DNA from: Sphingopyxis sp. OAS728
GTDB lineage: Bacteria; Pseudomonadota; Alphaproteobacteria; Sphingomonadales; Sphingomonadaceae
DNA: 64,000 nucleotides
NCBI RefSeq assembly: GCF_014873485.1
Contig: NZ_JADBDT010000001.1
Location: 3,162,001 to 3,226,000, forward strand
Direction: 5' to 3'
Shown in pieces: positions 43,187-51,841 of the stretch; the stretch's first letter is position 1; every line of letters begins with the position of its first letter. The notes beneath the pieces are model-generated. The model saw nothing but the letters and a program-made list of their open reading frames with translations, searched no databases and was not told the origin of the DNA. The position numbers were made by a program, and so were the translations under genes.

Positions 43187-43347
43187 GAAACCTCGGCTTT
43201 GTCCGGATTTCACGTCCGGGGGTTGGTCGGGCTCAAGCCTTAGCGATTTAAGGTAAATGTCCGGTAACCAAGTCTGCTCCGATGGACGCGGGCTTATAAA
43301 CGTGCAATTTCACGACGCAGGGGTCGCCTTCGGGCATGGGGGGCTGA

Positions 43348-44379
43348 ATGAACAAGGCTTGGGGCGGGGCATTTATGCTCGCGATGTCGCTTGCGCTTTC
43401 GGGTTGCGGCTATGCGAAAAAGGCGCCGCGCGACCTGCCGCCGCTTCCGCCGCCACCGCAGGAAACCGGCTCGACCCCCGAAGCCGACCGCGCCGCCGCC
43501 TACCGTGCCGCAGAGGAGGCGGCGATGGCGCAGCGTGCGGCAAGCGAGCAGCAGTCGGCGCGCGCCGAAGCCATGCGCGCTTATGAAGAGGCCAAGGCCG
43601 CCGTCGCGCAGGCGAAGAAGCAGGTCGAAGCTGCGCGCAAGGGGCATATCAATATCCCGGACACCGGTGCCGGATCGACCGGCGCCTCACATCTAGCCGA
43701 TACCGCCGCAGGCCCCGCGAGCGATCAGGGCGGCGTCGGCAAGATCGCCTGCCCGCAACTCGGCGGTCTCGCGACCCCGGAGGAATGCGCCAATTACTCC
43801 GGCCTGCTCGCGACGATGCAGAGCGGCGTCGCCGCGTTCGACCCGCCGCGGCGAATGGAGATGGGGCGCGATTACCCGGTCAAGCTGGTGATCGGCGCGA
43901 AGGAGGTCGCGGCGCAGGTCGTCGACAGCGCGACCGATGCGGGCGACGTCAAGACCGTCGATATCCGGCTCGGGTCGTGGATCTGCGCCGAATTGCTCGC
44001 AACGCAGTTCGAGCTGAATGGCCCCGCGCGCCAGTGCAAGGAACGCGGACTGTCGCGGATGCTTTCGTTCGACTGGACCGTTTCGCCGAAACAGGACGGC
44101 AAGCTCAAGCTGGGCGTGAAGGTCGAAAGCCTCGCCGAACAGAATGGCAAGCCCCTCGACACGATCGACAGCCGCATGATCGCGGTCGATGTCGAGGCCG
44201 ACGCGATCGGACGCTTCGACATGATGGTGTCGCGGCTGACCGACAGCCTTGGCGGCGTGCGGACGATGCTGCTCGCGCTGGTCAGCGCGCTCGGCGTGCT
44301 GTCGGTCGCCGTGTGGCGCATCCGCAATCTCGGCAAAAAGCCCGAGAAGGACGCGCTCAAGGATCTGACGGCGAGCTGA
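43348..44379 (+). CDS. Unknown lipoprotein with coiled coil and C-terminal membrane helix
   Basis: 343 residues. Lipobox LALSGC after the signal; Pro-rich linker; Ala/Glu/Gln coiled coil (about 45-100); a globular part with four cysteines (KIACPQ, EECANY, WICAEL, RQCKERG) and strand-rich text (DWTVSPKQDGKLKLGVKVES); near the C-terminus a hydrophobic helix (MLLALVSALGVLSVAVWRI) followed by Lys. Two anchors in one protein is unusual. GGGGGG precedes the ATG. Convergent with the next gene. Family not recognised. Confidence 0.75.
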   Translation: MNKAWGGAFMLAMSLALSGCGYAKKAPRDLPPLPPPPQETGSTPEADRAAAYRAAEEAAMAQRAASEQQSARAEAMRAYEEAKAAVAQAKKQVEAARKGHINIPDTGAGSTGASHLADTAAGPASDQGGVGKIACPQLGGLATPEECANYSGLLATMQSGVAAFDPPRRMEMGRDYPVKLVIGAKEVAAQVVDSATDAGDVKTVDIRLGSWICAELLATQFELNGPARQCKERGLSRMLSFDWTVSPKQDGKLKLGVKVESLAEQNGKPLDTIDSRMIAVDVEADAIGRFDMMVSRLTDSLGGVRTMLLALVSALGVLSVAVWRIRNLGKKPEKDALKDLTAS

Positions 44380-44388
44380 TCGCGCGTC

Positions 44389-46026
44389 CTATTCGTTGCC
44401 CTTGAGGCTGAACGCGGTGGAATAGAAGATCGAAACCACCGTGTCCTTCTTTTCCTGCCCGCCCCATTCGTGCGCGACCTGGATTCCGCCGTTCAGCTTC
44501 TTGTCCTTGTCGAATGCGATATAGAAGGGTGCGATCAGCTGATATCGTTGCTCGATTTCCTTGTAACCGAACGAGGGGCCGAAGCCGATTTCGGGAAGGA
44601 CGCGTGAAAGGCGTCCGACATCGACCATGGTGCGCGCCTCGATGGAATATTCGAAGCCGCTGTCGCGTTGGGGATGGGCGATGTTGAACTTCTCGCACCG
44701 GCGATTGTCGGCCCCCGGGATCGCAGAACCGCCGTAGGACGGCGCATCGATCATGCAAAATTCGATACCGTCGCTGTCCTTGGGCAGCGACCATTTGCGT
44801 CCGAAACGGATACGCGGAATGGTAGTCAATCCTTCGAAGGGGCCAAGACTGCCGGGCCAGTGGCGGAAGGCATAGGCGCCGACGCCCCAGTCATAGGTCA
44901 CCTTTTTCTTGCCCCCGAGTTCGCTGAAATCGAGCGTCGACAGCAGGGGCGGATCGATCTCGGGCGCGCTGATCGTGCCGGGCGGAAAGGCGGCGGGGCC
45001 GATATAGCTGAACCGCTGTCGCTGGCTGTCGAGTTTGATGCCGAAACCATATTCGGGAATGTCGTCGGCAGCGGGCGCCAGCCAGACGGCGGCGTTATAG
45101 GCGTTCACCGCGTCCATATTGACGAAACGCCCGTCGGCCTTGGTCGCGAACGCCCAATCGAGCAGCGCCTGGCCGCTGCAGCTGTCGGCATCGCGCAACG
45201 CACTGGCCTGTCCGAAACGTTCGGCCTGTGTGACGCCGTCGCGATTATGCTTGCTGCGGTCGGCCTCGCACAAGGTGACCATCTCGGTCACCTTCTTGCG
45301 GGCCGTCGCCGTCGCGTCGGCGGTCGTCGCTTCAGGAAAATATTGCCAGTTGAAGCTGAACGACAGGCCAAGCGGCTTGTCGGTCAGGTCGCCCGACTTC
45401 ACGATCACGCCGCGATTTTTCTCGTCGAGCGTCGCGCTCGCGCCGAAGCCGAGCGTCATCGCGACCGCCCGCCTTTTTTCGACCCCATCCTCGCGGAAGG
45501 TGTCGATACGGCGGCTCAGCGGTATCTGATATCCGACGACGGCCTGCGTGCCGTCCTTCGCCGCGCTGATCGTGCCGCGAAAGCTGGGCTGCCCGGCGAG
45601 GCTTTTCGGCGCGGGCGTCCTGCCCTGCGCATCGACAAGATAGCGATGCAACTCCTCTTCGGTCTTTTCGGGCGTGTCGACATAGGCCTGGAGTCCCGTC
45701 ACATTGTCCAGAACGGGCACTTTTGCCGTGTCGCTCCGCGGCGCGGGTGTTTCCGTCCGGCCCGCGAGAATCGTCAGCAATTGACCGATCATCGTTTCGG
45801 CGCGCGTCGCCGCTGCCTGCGCGTCGGGGGCATCCTGCCTTGCTTTTGATGAAAGCTGTCGCAGTTCTGCGATCTGGGCTTCGATGGCGGTCCGGTCGGG
45901 CGCGGGGGCCGGGGTCTGCGCTCCGGCAGACAGGCATTGCCAGGGCAGGGTTAGCAGCAGGATAGCCGCCAAATTTCTGTTTCGCCCACGCGACGCGTTC
46001 GCGCCGGACATATTGTGCCCCACCAT
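44389..46026 (-). CDS. Unknown secreted protein, possible outer-membrane/beta-rich
   Basis: 545 residues from ATG 46026 (GGGAGGGG upstream). Signal peptide (LAAILLLTLPWQCLSAGAQ), an Ala/Arg coiled region (45-90), then strand-rich sequence with alternating hydrophobic residues (GIKLDSQRQRFSYIG, VVSIFYSTAFSLKGNE), which could be a barrel. No motif recognised. The gene is between ubiB and the glycosyltransferase pair, in the stretch that breaks the usual ubiB-coaBC neighbourhood. Confidence 0.7.
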   Translation of the reverse strand: MVGHNMSGANASRGRNRNLAAILLLTLPWQCLSAGAQTPAPAPDRTAIEAQIAELRQLSSKARQDAPDAQAAATRAETMIGQLLTILAGRTETPAPRSDTAKVPVLDNVTGLQAYVDTPEKTEEELHRYLVDAQGRTPAPKSLAGQPSFRGTISAAKDGTQAVVGYQIPLSRRIDTFREDGVEKRRAVAMTLGFGASATLDEKNRGVIVKSGDLTDKPLGLSFSFNWQYFPEATTADATATARKKVTEMVTLCEADRSKHNRDGVTQAERFGQASALRDADSCSGQALLDWAFATKADGRFVNMDAVNAYNAAVWLAPAADDIPEYGFGIKLDSQRQRFSYIGPAAFPPGTISAPEIDPPLLSTLDFSELGGKKKVTYDWGVGAYAFRHWPGSLGPFEGLTTIPRIRFGRKWSLPKDSDGIEFCMIDAPSYGGSAIPGADNRRCEKFNIAHPQRDSGFEYSIEARTMVDVGRLSRVLPEIGFGPSFGYKEIEQRYQLIAPFYIAFDKDKKLNGGIQVAHEWGGQEKKDTVVSIFYSTAFSLKGNE

Positions 46027-46108
46027 TTCGCCCCTCCCGTTTCCCTGGGGCAGCTTAAGAGGGGGCGATCCGCGCCGATAGGATCAATGCGTCAGGAATG
46101 GAGGATGT

Positions 46109-47653
46109 TCAGCCGAACCACGACAGCGCCGCGGCACCTGCTGCCGCACCCGCGAGCGCAGTCAGCGCATAGCGCCACCAGCGCTTTTTCTCGCCCACGT
46201 CCCACATCAGCGCGATGTCGGGCAGCGGCGGCGCGGGCGGGGCGGCGCCCTTGCGCGGCAATTGCGCGTCGAGCCGGCGGATGATGTCGGGGATCAGCGC
46301 CAGCGTCTTGCCCTGTTCGCGTAGGCCGTCGGCAAGCGCGGCCTCGGGGCCGAGCTCGTCGCGGATCCATTCGCTGACGAAGGGGCCCGAGACGTCCCAC
46401 ATGTTGATCTTGGGATTGAGCATCGTCGCGACGCCCTCGACCATCACCATCGTCTTCTGGAGGAGGAGGAGGTGCGGCTGTGTCTGCATGTCGAAATCGC
46501 GCGTGATCGCGAACAGCCCGTCGAGCATCTGCCCGACGCTGAGTTCGCTCACCGGCTTGCCGCGCATCGGCTCGCCCACCGCGCGGAGCGCCGTCGCGAA
46601 TTCCTCGACATTGTGATAGGCGGGCACATATTGCGCCTCGAAATGGATTTCGGCGACGCGGCGGTAATTGCCCGTGGTCAGCCCATAAAGAATCTCGGCG
46701 AGCCAGTAGCGCGCCTGCCGGTTGATCCGCCCCATGATGCCGAAGTCGACGGCGGCGATCGTGCCGTCGGCCTTCACGAACAAATTGCCCTGGTGCATGT
46801 CGGCGTGAAAGAAACCTTCGGCGATCGCCTGCCGCAGGAAGGCGTTGACGAGGTTGGCCGACAATTTCTCCATGTCGTGCCCTGCGGCAATCAGCTGGTC
46901 ACGGTGCGAAATCTTGATGCCGTCGATCCAGTCGAGCGTCATCACGCGGCTCGCGGTGCGGTCCCAGTCGATCGCAGGCACTTCATATTCGGGCACGCCG
47001 ACCATCGCGTCGCGCAGTTCGGACGCCGAGGCGGCCTCACGGCGCAGATCGAGCTCGCGCAGCGTCCAGCGGCGGAAATTGGCGATCACTTCGCGCGGGC
47101 GAAGCCGCGTCGCTTCGCCGCCGAGCGCCTCGAGATGCGCCGCCGCCCATTCATAGGTGTCGATGTCGCGCGCGAACTGCTTGTCGATGCCGGGGCGGCG
47201 GACCTTCACGGCGACCTTGCGGCCCTCGGTCGTCACCGCACGGTGAACCTGCGCGATCGACGCGGAGCCGACGGGTTCGGGGTCGAATTCGCTGTAGAGG
47301 CTTTCGAGCGGGACTTCGAAGGTCGCCTCGATTTCCTGCCGGATGCGCTCGAACCCGACGGGGGCGAGTGCGTCCTGCAGCGTGAGCAGATTATGCGCCG
47401 CTTCCTCACCGACAAGGTCGGGGCGCGTTGCGAGCGTCTGGCCGAGCTTGACTGCGGCGGGGCCGATTGCCTGGAAGGCCGCGGCATAGTCGGGCACCTT
47501 CGGCTGGATCGTGCCGAGGCGTGCGATCCGGCACAGGCGCTTGACCCCGGGCGGCGTCTGCGGGGCACTCTCGATCCCGCGCAGCGCGCCGTGGCGCGCA
47601 AGGATGCGCCCCCACTTCAGCAGGCGGACGATATGGGTGACGGGTCGGGTCAC
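46109..47653 (-). CDS. ubiB: UbiB (ABC1/ADCK-family ubiquinone biosynthesis ATPase/kinase-like)
   Basis: 514 residues, GTG start. Atypical kinase motifs: the family-specific KLGQTLATRPDLVG, PVGSASIAQVHRA (Ala-rich loop), AVKVRRPG (Lys), FFHADMHQGNLFV and AAVDFGIMGRI. Two hydrophobic segments at the C-terminus (YALTALAGAAAGAAALSW) would hold it in the membrane. Supports the UbiE/UbiJ-type assembly for coenzyme Q. Follows ubiE across a repeat-filled gap. Confidence 0.95.
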   Translation of the reverse strand: MTRPVTHIVRLLKWGRILARHGALRGIESAPQTPPGVKRLCRIARLGTIQPKVPDYAAAFQAIGPAAVKLGQTLATRPDLVGEEAAHNLLTLQDALAPVGFERIRQEIEATFEVPLESLYSEFDPEPVGSASIAQVHRAVTTEGRKVAVKVRRPGIDKQFARDIDTYEWAAAHLEALGGEATRLRPREVIANFRRWTLRELDLRREAASASELRDAMVGVPEYEVPAIDWDRTASRVMTLDWIDGIKISHRDQLIAAGHDMEKLSANLVNAFLRQAIAEGFFHADMHQGNLFVKADGTIAAVDFGIMGRINRQARYWLAEILYGLTTGNYRRVAEIHFEAQYVPAYHNVEEFATALRAVGEPMRGKPVSELSVGQMLDGLFAITRDFDMQTQPHLLLLQKTMVMVEGVATMLNPKINMWDVSGPFVSEWIRDELGPEAALADGLREQGKTLALIPDIIRRLDAQLPRKGAAPPAPPLPDIALMWDVGEKKRWWRYALTALAGAAAGAAALSWFG

Positions 47654-47670
47654 TCGGCCACCGCTCCAAC

Positions 47671-47750
47671 CTTCGTCATTCCCGCGAAAGCGGGAACCCA
47701 GCGCGCCCCGTTATCGTCATGGGTCCCCGCCTGCGCGGGGACGCTCGCAT
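47671..47750. repeat. Palindromic repeat, family C, between ubiE and ubiB
   Basis: Two hairpins: TTCCCGC-GAAA-GCGGGAA (47679-47696) and GTCCCCGC-CTGC-GCGGGGAC (47723-47742), separated by 26 bases. One strand can be read as VIPAKAGTQ, a well-known by-product of this widespread proteobacterial repeat. It breaks the ubiE-ubiB operon and may affect mRNA stability. Confidence 0.8.
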
Positions 47751-47762
47751 GCTGTTGCATGC

Positions 47763-48500
47763 TCACGCTTTCCACCCGCTGTGGATCGCGACGAGCCCGC
47801 CAAGGATCGGTTCGACCTTCACCGCGGTGAACCCCGCGTCGCGGATCATTGCCGCGAATTTGGGCATCGGCGGGAAACGGCGGATCGATTCGATCAGGTA
47901 ACGATAGCTGTCCTCGTCGTCGGCGATCAGCTTGCCGAGCTTGGGGACGAGGTGATGCGAATAGGCGTCATAGGCCTGCGCGAACCCCGGCCATTCGTTG
48001 GTCGAAAATTCGAGGCAGAAGAAACGCCCGCCATAGCGCAGCACGCGGTGCGCTTCCTGAAGCGCCGCGGGAATGTCGGTGACGTTGCGGATGCCGAAGG
48101 CGATCGTATAGGCGTCGAAAAACTGGTCGGGGAACGACAGCTTCTCGGCATTTTGTTCGGACCAGACGAGGCTGTCGATCCCGCGTTCGGCGGCGCGTTC
48201 CATGCCGACGCCCAGCATGTCGGGATTGATGTCGGCGACGGTGATGCTCGCGCCGAACCGCTCCATGCGAAAGGCGATGTCGCCGGTGCCGCCCGCCATG
48301 TCGAGGATCGTCTCGCCCTCGCGCGGTTTGACGCGGCGCACGAAGCGGTCCTTCCACAGGCGATGCATGCCCCCCGACATCGCGTCGTTCATGATGTCAT
48401 ATTTGCGCGCGACGCGGCTGAACACCTCGCCGACCATCGCGGTCTTCTCGCCCGCGGGGACCTGTTCATAGCCGAAGCTGACGGTGTCGGGAGTGGCCAT
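47763..48500 (-). CDS. ubiE: Demethylmenaquinone/2-methoxy-6-polyprenyl-benzoquinol methyltransferase
   Basis: 245 residues; C-methylation step of ubiquinone synthesis. Motif I DMAGGTGDIAFR, DINPDML, FDAYTIAFGIRNVTD and the C-terminal SYRYLIESIRRFP are the UbiE signatures; YDIMNDAMSGGMHRLWK is the typical N-terminal segment. ATG 48500 is preferred; sequence upstream lacks family similarity. Divergent from mutM by 94 bases. Confidence 0.95.
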   Translation of the reverse strand: MATPDTVSFGYEQVPAGEKTAMVGEVFSRVARKYDIMNDAMSGGMHRLWKDRFVRRVKPREGETILDMAGGTGDIAFRMERFGASITVADINPDMLGVGMERAAERGIDSLVWSEQNAEKLSFPDQFFDAYTIAFGIRNVTDIPAALQEAHRVLRYGGRFFCLEFSTNEWPGFAQAYDAYSHHLVPKLGKLIADDEDSYRYLIESIRRFPPMPKFAAMIRDAGFTAVKVEPILGGLVAIHSGWKA

Positions 48501-48594
48501 GGAGTGCGCGCCTTTTGCGGGGGAGAGGTAAAGTCGAACGGCCTTTAGCGGGGCCTTGCCGCCCGCGCAAATGGCGCGTAGCCCGATGCGCGAT

Positions 48595-49407
48595 ATGCCC
48601 GAACTCCCCGAAGTCGAAACCACCGTCCGCGGCCTTGCGCCCTTCCTCGAAGGCCAGCGGCTGACCGCGGTCACCACCTTCCGCCCCGACCTGCGGCGGC
48701 CCTTTCCCGCCGACCTCGCGCAGCGGCTCACCGGCGCGACGGTCACGGGCCTCTCGCGCCGCGCCAAATATGGCGTGATCTCGACCGACCGCGACGATCA
48801 TATGATCTTCCACCTCGGCATGTCGGGACGCTGGCGGACCGAGGGCGGCGAGGCGGGCAAGCACGACCATCTGCTGCTCGAAACCGGGGCGGGGCACAGG
48901 CTGTTCCTGCACGACCCGCGGCGTTTCGGCTCGGTCGACCTCGTCAGCGGCGATCCGCTGACCCTCTTTCCCGCCTTCGTCACGCTCGGTCCCGAGCCTT
49001 TGTCCGATGCCTTCGACGCCGCCTATCTCGCCAAGGCGCTCGCTGGCCGCCGCGCGCCGATCAAGGCGATGCTGCTCGACCAGACAATCGTCGCGGGGCT
49101 CGGCAATATCTATGTCTGCGAGGCGCTCAACATGGCGCACATCTCGCCAGTGAAGCCTGCCGCCGACGTATCGAAGGCAAAGCTCGCTGTGCTCGTGCCC
49201 GCGATCAAGGACGTGCTGATCGCCGCCATCGCCGCCGGCGGATCGACCCTGCGCGACTTCCTCAGTCCCGAGGGTGACCTCGGCTATTTCGCCAAGGACT
49301 GGCGCGTCTATGGCCGCGAGGGCGAGGCGTGCGAATGCGGCGGGACGATTGCGCGGATCGTGCAATCGGGCCGGTCGACCTTCTATTGCCCGAAATGCCA
49401 ACGATAA
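48595..49407 (+). CDS. mutM: Formamidopyrimidine-DNA glycosylase
   Basis: 270 residues; removes 8-oxoguanine. Must start MPELPEVE, since Pro2 is the nucleophile, fixing ATG 48595. Also present: the conserved Lys in RAKYG, HLGMSGRW, LDQTIVAGLGNIYVCEAL, and the zinc finger CECGGTIARIVQSGRSTFYC with CPKC-type ligands. Position between ubiE and rpsT is typical for the class. Confidence 0.97.
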   Translation: MPELPEVETTVRGLAPFLEGQRLTAVTTFRPDLRRPFPADLAQRLTGATVTGLSRRAKYGVISTDRDDHMIFHLGMSGRWRTEGGEAGKHDHLLLETGAGHRLFLHDPRRFGSVDLVSGDPLTLFPAFVTLGPEPLSDAFDAAYLAKALAGRRAPIKAMLLDQTIVAGLGNIYVCEALNMAHISPVKPAADVSKAKLAVLVPAIKDVLIAAIAAGGSTLRDFLSPEGDLGYFAKDWRVYGREGEACECGGTIARIVQSGRSTFYCPKCQR

Positions 49408-49431
49408 TGCGGGTAATTGCCCGCAAAGCCA

Positions 49432-49460
49432 TTGACCAAATCGCCCTTCGCCGCTATGCG
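49432..49460 (+). promoter_or_regulatory. Candidate sigma-70 promoter for rpsT
   Basis: TTGACC (49432-49437), a 17-base spacer and TATGCG (49455-49460), in the 189-base gap between mutM and rpsT. Confidence 0.5.
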
Positions 49461-49596
49461 CGCACCCTTCGAGCAGGGTCCGGTCGTCCGGAACCGGCCG
49501 CATCCGGACATTGATTCGCTGCAATTCGCGCGATTCGGCTGCTCCGCTGAGGCTGTGCTCCGACCATGTAGACCGTTTGAAAGATTAGAGGAATTT

Positions 49597-49860
49597 ATGG
49601 CCAATACGCCGCAGGCAAAAAAGCGCATCCGCCGTAACACCGCGCGCACCATCGTGAACAAGAATCGCGTTTCGCGCATTCGCACGCTGGTGAAGAAGGT
49701 CGAGAACGCCGTCGCAGCCGGTGACAAGGACGCCGCTGCAACCGCGTTGAAGGCGGCGCAGCCTGAAATGGCACGCGGCGTTGCCAAGGGCGTTCTCCAC
49801 AAGAACACCGTGGCCCGCAAGTTCTCGCGCCTGACCAAGAGCGTGAACGCGATCGCCTGA
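49597..49860 (+). CDS. rpsT: 30S ribosomal protein S20
   Basis: 87 residues. [14 protein letters not shown] start, basic helices and [18 protein letters not shown] near the end are S20 hallmarks. AGAGGAA precedes ATG 49597. A strong terminator follows. Confidence 0.97.
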   Translation: MANTPQAKKRIRRNTARTIVNKNRVSRIRTLVKKVENAVAAGDKDAAATALKAAQPEMARGVAKGVLHKNTVARKFSRLTKSVNAIA

Positions 49861-49883
49861 TTCGCTTTGTCCCGAAAGGGAAC

Positions 49884-49923
49884 AAAAAGGACCCGCTGGC
49901 TTCATGCCAGCGGGTCCTTTTTT
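49884..49923. terminator. Strong rho-independent terminator after rpsT
   Basis: GGACCCGCTGGC pairs with GCCAGCGGGTCC around TTCAT, with AAAAA before and TTTTTT after, so it can work in both directions. Confidence 0.92.
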
Positions 49924-50316
49924 GCATCCGATATTGTGACAGCGCGATGGCAATAGTGTTGCAGCGCGGTAAGTGACGGATTTACGGCGATTCGTTGTTT
50001 TGTCGCTGGTTTGTCATAAATAACTCACTGAAAATACGTCATAAAATGACGTTCCGGCGCGATTCTGCCCCCCCTAGTGAGTCAAGATTTTTATTTCAGT
50101 ATTTTTACATGGGCGCCACTTGATCGACTCGGCGCGGCCTGACTAGACAGGGTGCGTCGTCGGCCTTCGCCGGTGGCCGCCACATCGACATGATTCGCAA
50201 CTCTTCGGGCCATCGGTCCCGGAAAGAATGCCTGCGCCCGGCGCAGGCGACGGATCGGCGCGTGGATCGGCCGCCCGATTGTTCGGTGACGAGGGGACCT
50301 GAGGGGGCGGCACAGC
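49924..50316. other. 393-base dnaA upstream region with nested inverted repeats
   Basis: AT-rich core 49980-50110. Perfect palindrome ACGTCAT-AAA-ATGACGT (50036-50052) is enclosed by a second perfect inverted repeat, ACTCACT (50023-50029) and AGTGAGT (50076-50082), with a C7 run inside. No TTATCCACA box here. The GC-rich half (50110-50316) shows no gene. Most likely the dnaA promoter and its control region. Confidence 0.5.
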
Positions 50317-51729
50317 GTGACAGAGAGCGGCAATTGGCATGGGCATGACGTTAAGGGCGGAGCAGTGAGCGGTGAAGCCGCAACGCTCTGGCCGCGCGTG
50401 GCCGAAGGGCTGCGCCGCGACCTTGGCGTGCGCACCTTCGACCATTGGCTGAAGCCCGTGCGCTTTGCCGATTATTGCACGCTGTCGGGCGTCGTGACGC
50501 TCGAAACCGTCAGCCGCTTCTCGGCGAACTGGATCAACGAACGGTTCGGCGACCGCCTCGAACTCGCGTGGCGCCAGCAACTGCCGGCGGTGCGCGGCGT
50601 TACGGTGCGCGGCGGTGCCGCCGCCGACGATCGCGCCACGGCCCTCGCGGCCTCGCCGCTGCCGAGCTTCGACACCCCGCCGCCGACACCCGCCGCCAAT
50701 CCCGCGCTGCTGGGTTTCGACCCGCGCCTGTCGTTCGACCGCTTCGTCGTCGCGCGCAGCAACATCCTCGCCGCCAACGCCGCACGCCGCATGGCGATGG
50801 TCGAGGCGCCGCAGTTCAACCCGCTCTACCTCTGCTCGGGCACCGGGCAGGGCAAGACGCACCTGCTCCAGGCAATCGCGCAGGATTATGCCGCGGCGCA
50901 TCCGACCGCGAACATCATCCTGATGTCGGCCGAAAAATTCATGCTCGAATTCGTCGGCGCGATGCGCGGCGGCGACATGATGGCGTTCAAGGCGCGGCTG
51001 CGCGCCGCCGACCTGCTGCTGCTCGACGACCTCCAGTTCGTGATCGGCAAGAATTCGACGCAGGAAGAGCTGCTCCACACGATCGACGACCTGATGACCG
51101 CGGGCAAGCGCCTCGTCGTCACCGCCGACCGCCCGCCGGCGATGCTCGACGGGGTCGAGGCACGGCTGCTGTCGCGCCTGTCGGGCGGCCTTGTCGCCGA
51201 TATCGAGGCGCCCGAGGACGACCTGCGCGAACGCATCATCCGCCAGCGCCTCGCCGCGATGCCGATGGTCGAGGTGCCCGACAATGTCGTCGCCTATCTG
51301 GTCAAGCATTTCACGCGCAACATCCGCGAGCTCGAAGGCGCGCTCAATAAATTGCTCGCCTATGCCGCGCTCACCGGCACGACGGTCGACCTCGCGCTCG
51401 CCGAAGACCGGCTCGCCGAGAATGTCCGCACCGCGCGCCCGCGTATCACGATCGACGAGATCCAGCGCGCGGTGTGCGCGCACTACCGCCTCGACAAGTC
51501 CGAAATGTCGTCGAAGCGCCGCGTCCGCGCGATCGCGCGCCCGCGGCAGGTCGCAATGTATCTCGCGAAGGAACTGACCCCGCGCTCCTATCCCGAAATC
51601 GGCCGCCGCTTCGGCGGGCGCGATCATTCGACGGTGATTCATGCGGTGCGCACGGTCGAGACGCTGCGCGTCAACGACAGCGAACTCGATGCCGAAATCG
51701 CCGCGATCCGGCGTAGCCTCAACGGCTGA
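50317..51729 (+). CDS. dnaA: Chromosomal replication initiator DnaA
   Basis: 470 residues. Domain I (about 20-90), short Pro/Ala linker, AAA+ domain with Walker A GTGQGKTHLL and Walker B LLLLDDLQFV, sensor RNIRELEGALNKL, and domain IV with GRDHSTVIHAVRTVE for box recognition. Start GTG 50317 has GAGGGGG upstream; GTG 50365 is an alternative that would begin closer to domain I. DnaA boxes lie directly after the gene. Confidence 0.95.
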   Translation: MTESGNWHGHDVKGGAVSGEAATLWPRVAEGLRRDLGVRTFDHWLKPVRFADYCTLSGVVTLETVSRFSANWINERFGDRLELAWRQQLPAVRGVTVRGGAAADDRATALAASPLPSFDTPPPTPAANPALLGFDPRLSFDRFVVARSNILAANAARRMAMVEAPQFNPLYLCSGTGQGKTHLLQAIAQDYAAAHPTANIILMSAEKFMLEFVGAMRGGDMMAFKARLRAADLLLLDDLQFVIGKNSTQEELLHTIDDLMTAGKRLVVTADRPPAMLDGVEARLLSRLSGGLVADIEAPEDDLRERIIRQRLAAMPMVEVPDNVVAYLVKHFTRNIRELEGALNKLLAYAALTGTTVDLALAEDRLAENVRTARPRITIDEIQRAVCAHYRLDKSEMSSKRRVRAIARPRQVAMYLAKELTPRSYPEIGRRFGGRDHSTVIHAVRTVETLRVNDSELDAEIAAIRRSLNG

Positions 51730-51782
51730 CCCACAGGCAATCCACAGATTTATGCCGGACTTGTCCCCGGCATTATCCACAG
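51729..51782. promoter_or_regulatory. DnaA-box cluster downstream of dnaA
   Basis: A perfect TTATCCACA (51773-51781), a partial AATCCACAG (51739-51747) and CCCACAG (51729-51735), all in the same orientation within 54 bases, between the dnaA stop and its terminator. Could titrate DnaA or be part of an origin; no AT-rich unwinding stretch is adjacent. Confidence 0.55.
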
Positions 51783-51783
51783 C

Positions 51784-51820
51784 AAAAAGGCCCGCCCTTC
51801 GCGTGAAGGGCGGGCCTTTT
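51784..51820. terminator. Bidirectional terminator between dnaA and the DUF4136 gene
   Basis: AAAAGGCCCGCCCTTC pairs with GAAGGGCGGGCCTTTT around GCGT. Serves both convergent genes. Confidence 0.92.
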
Positions 51821-51841
51821 GTCTGGCTTGCTGGGGGTGCC

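Noticed and set aside
47679..47742. Peptide-like reading VIPAKAGTQ in the ubiB-ubiE gap
   Set aside because: Known by-product of a dispersed palindromic repeat, not a gene.
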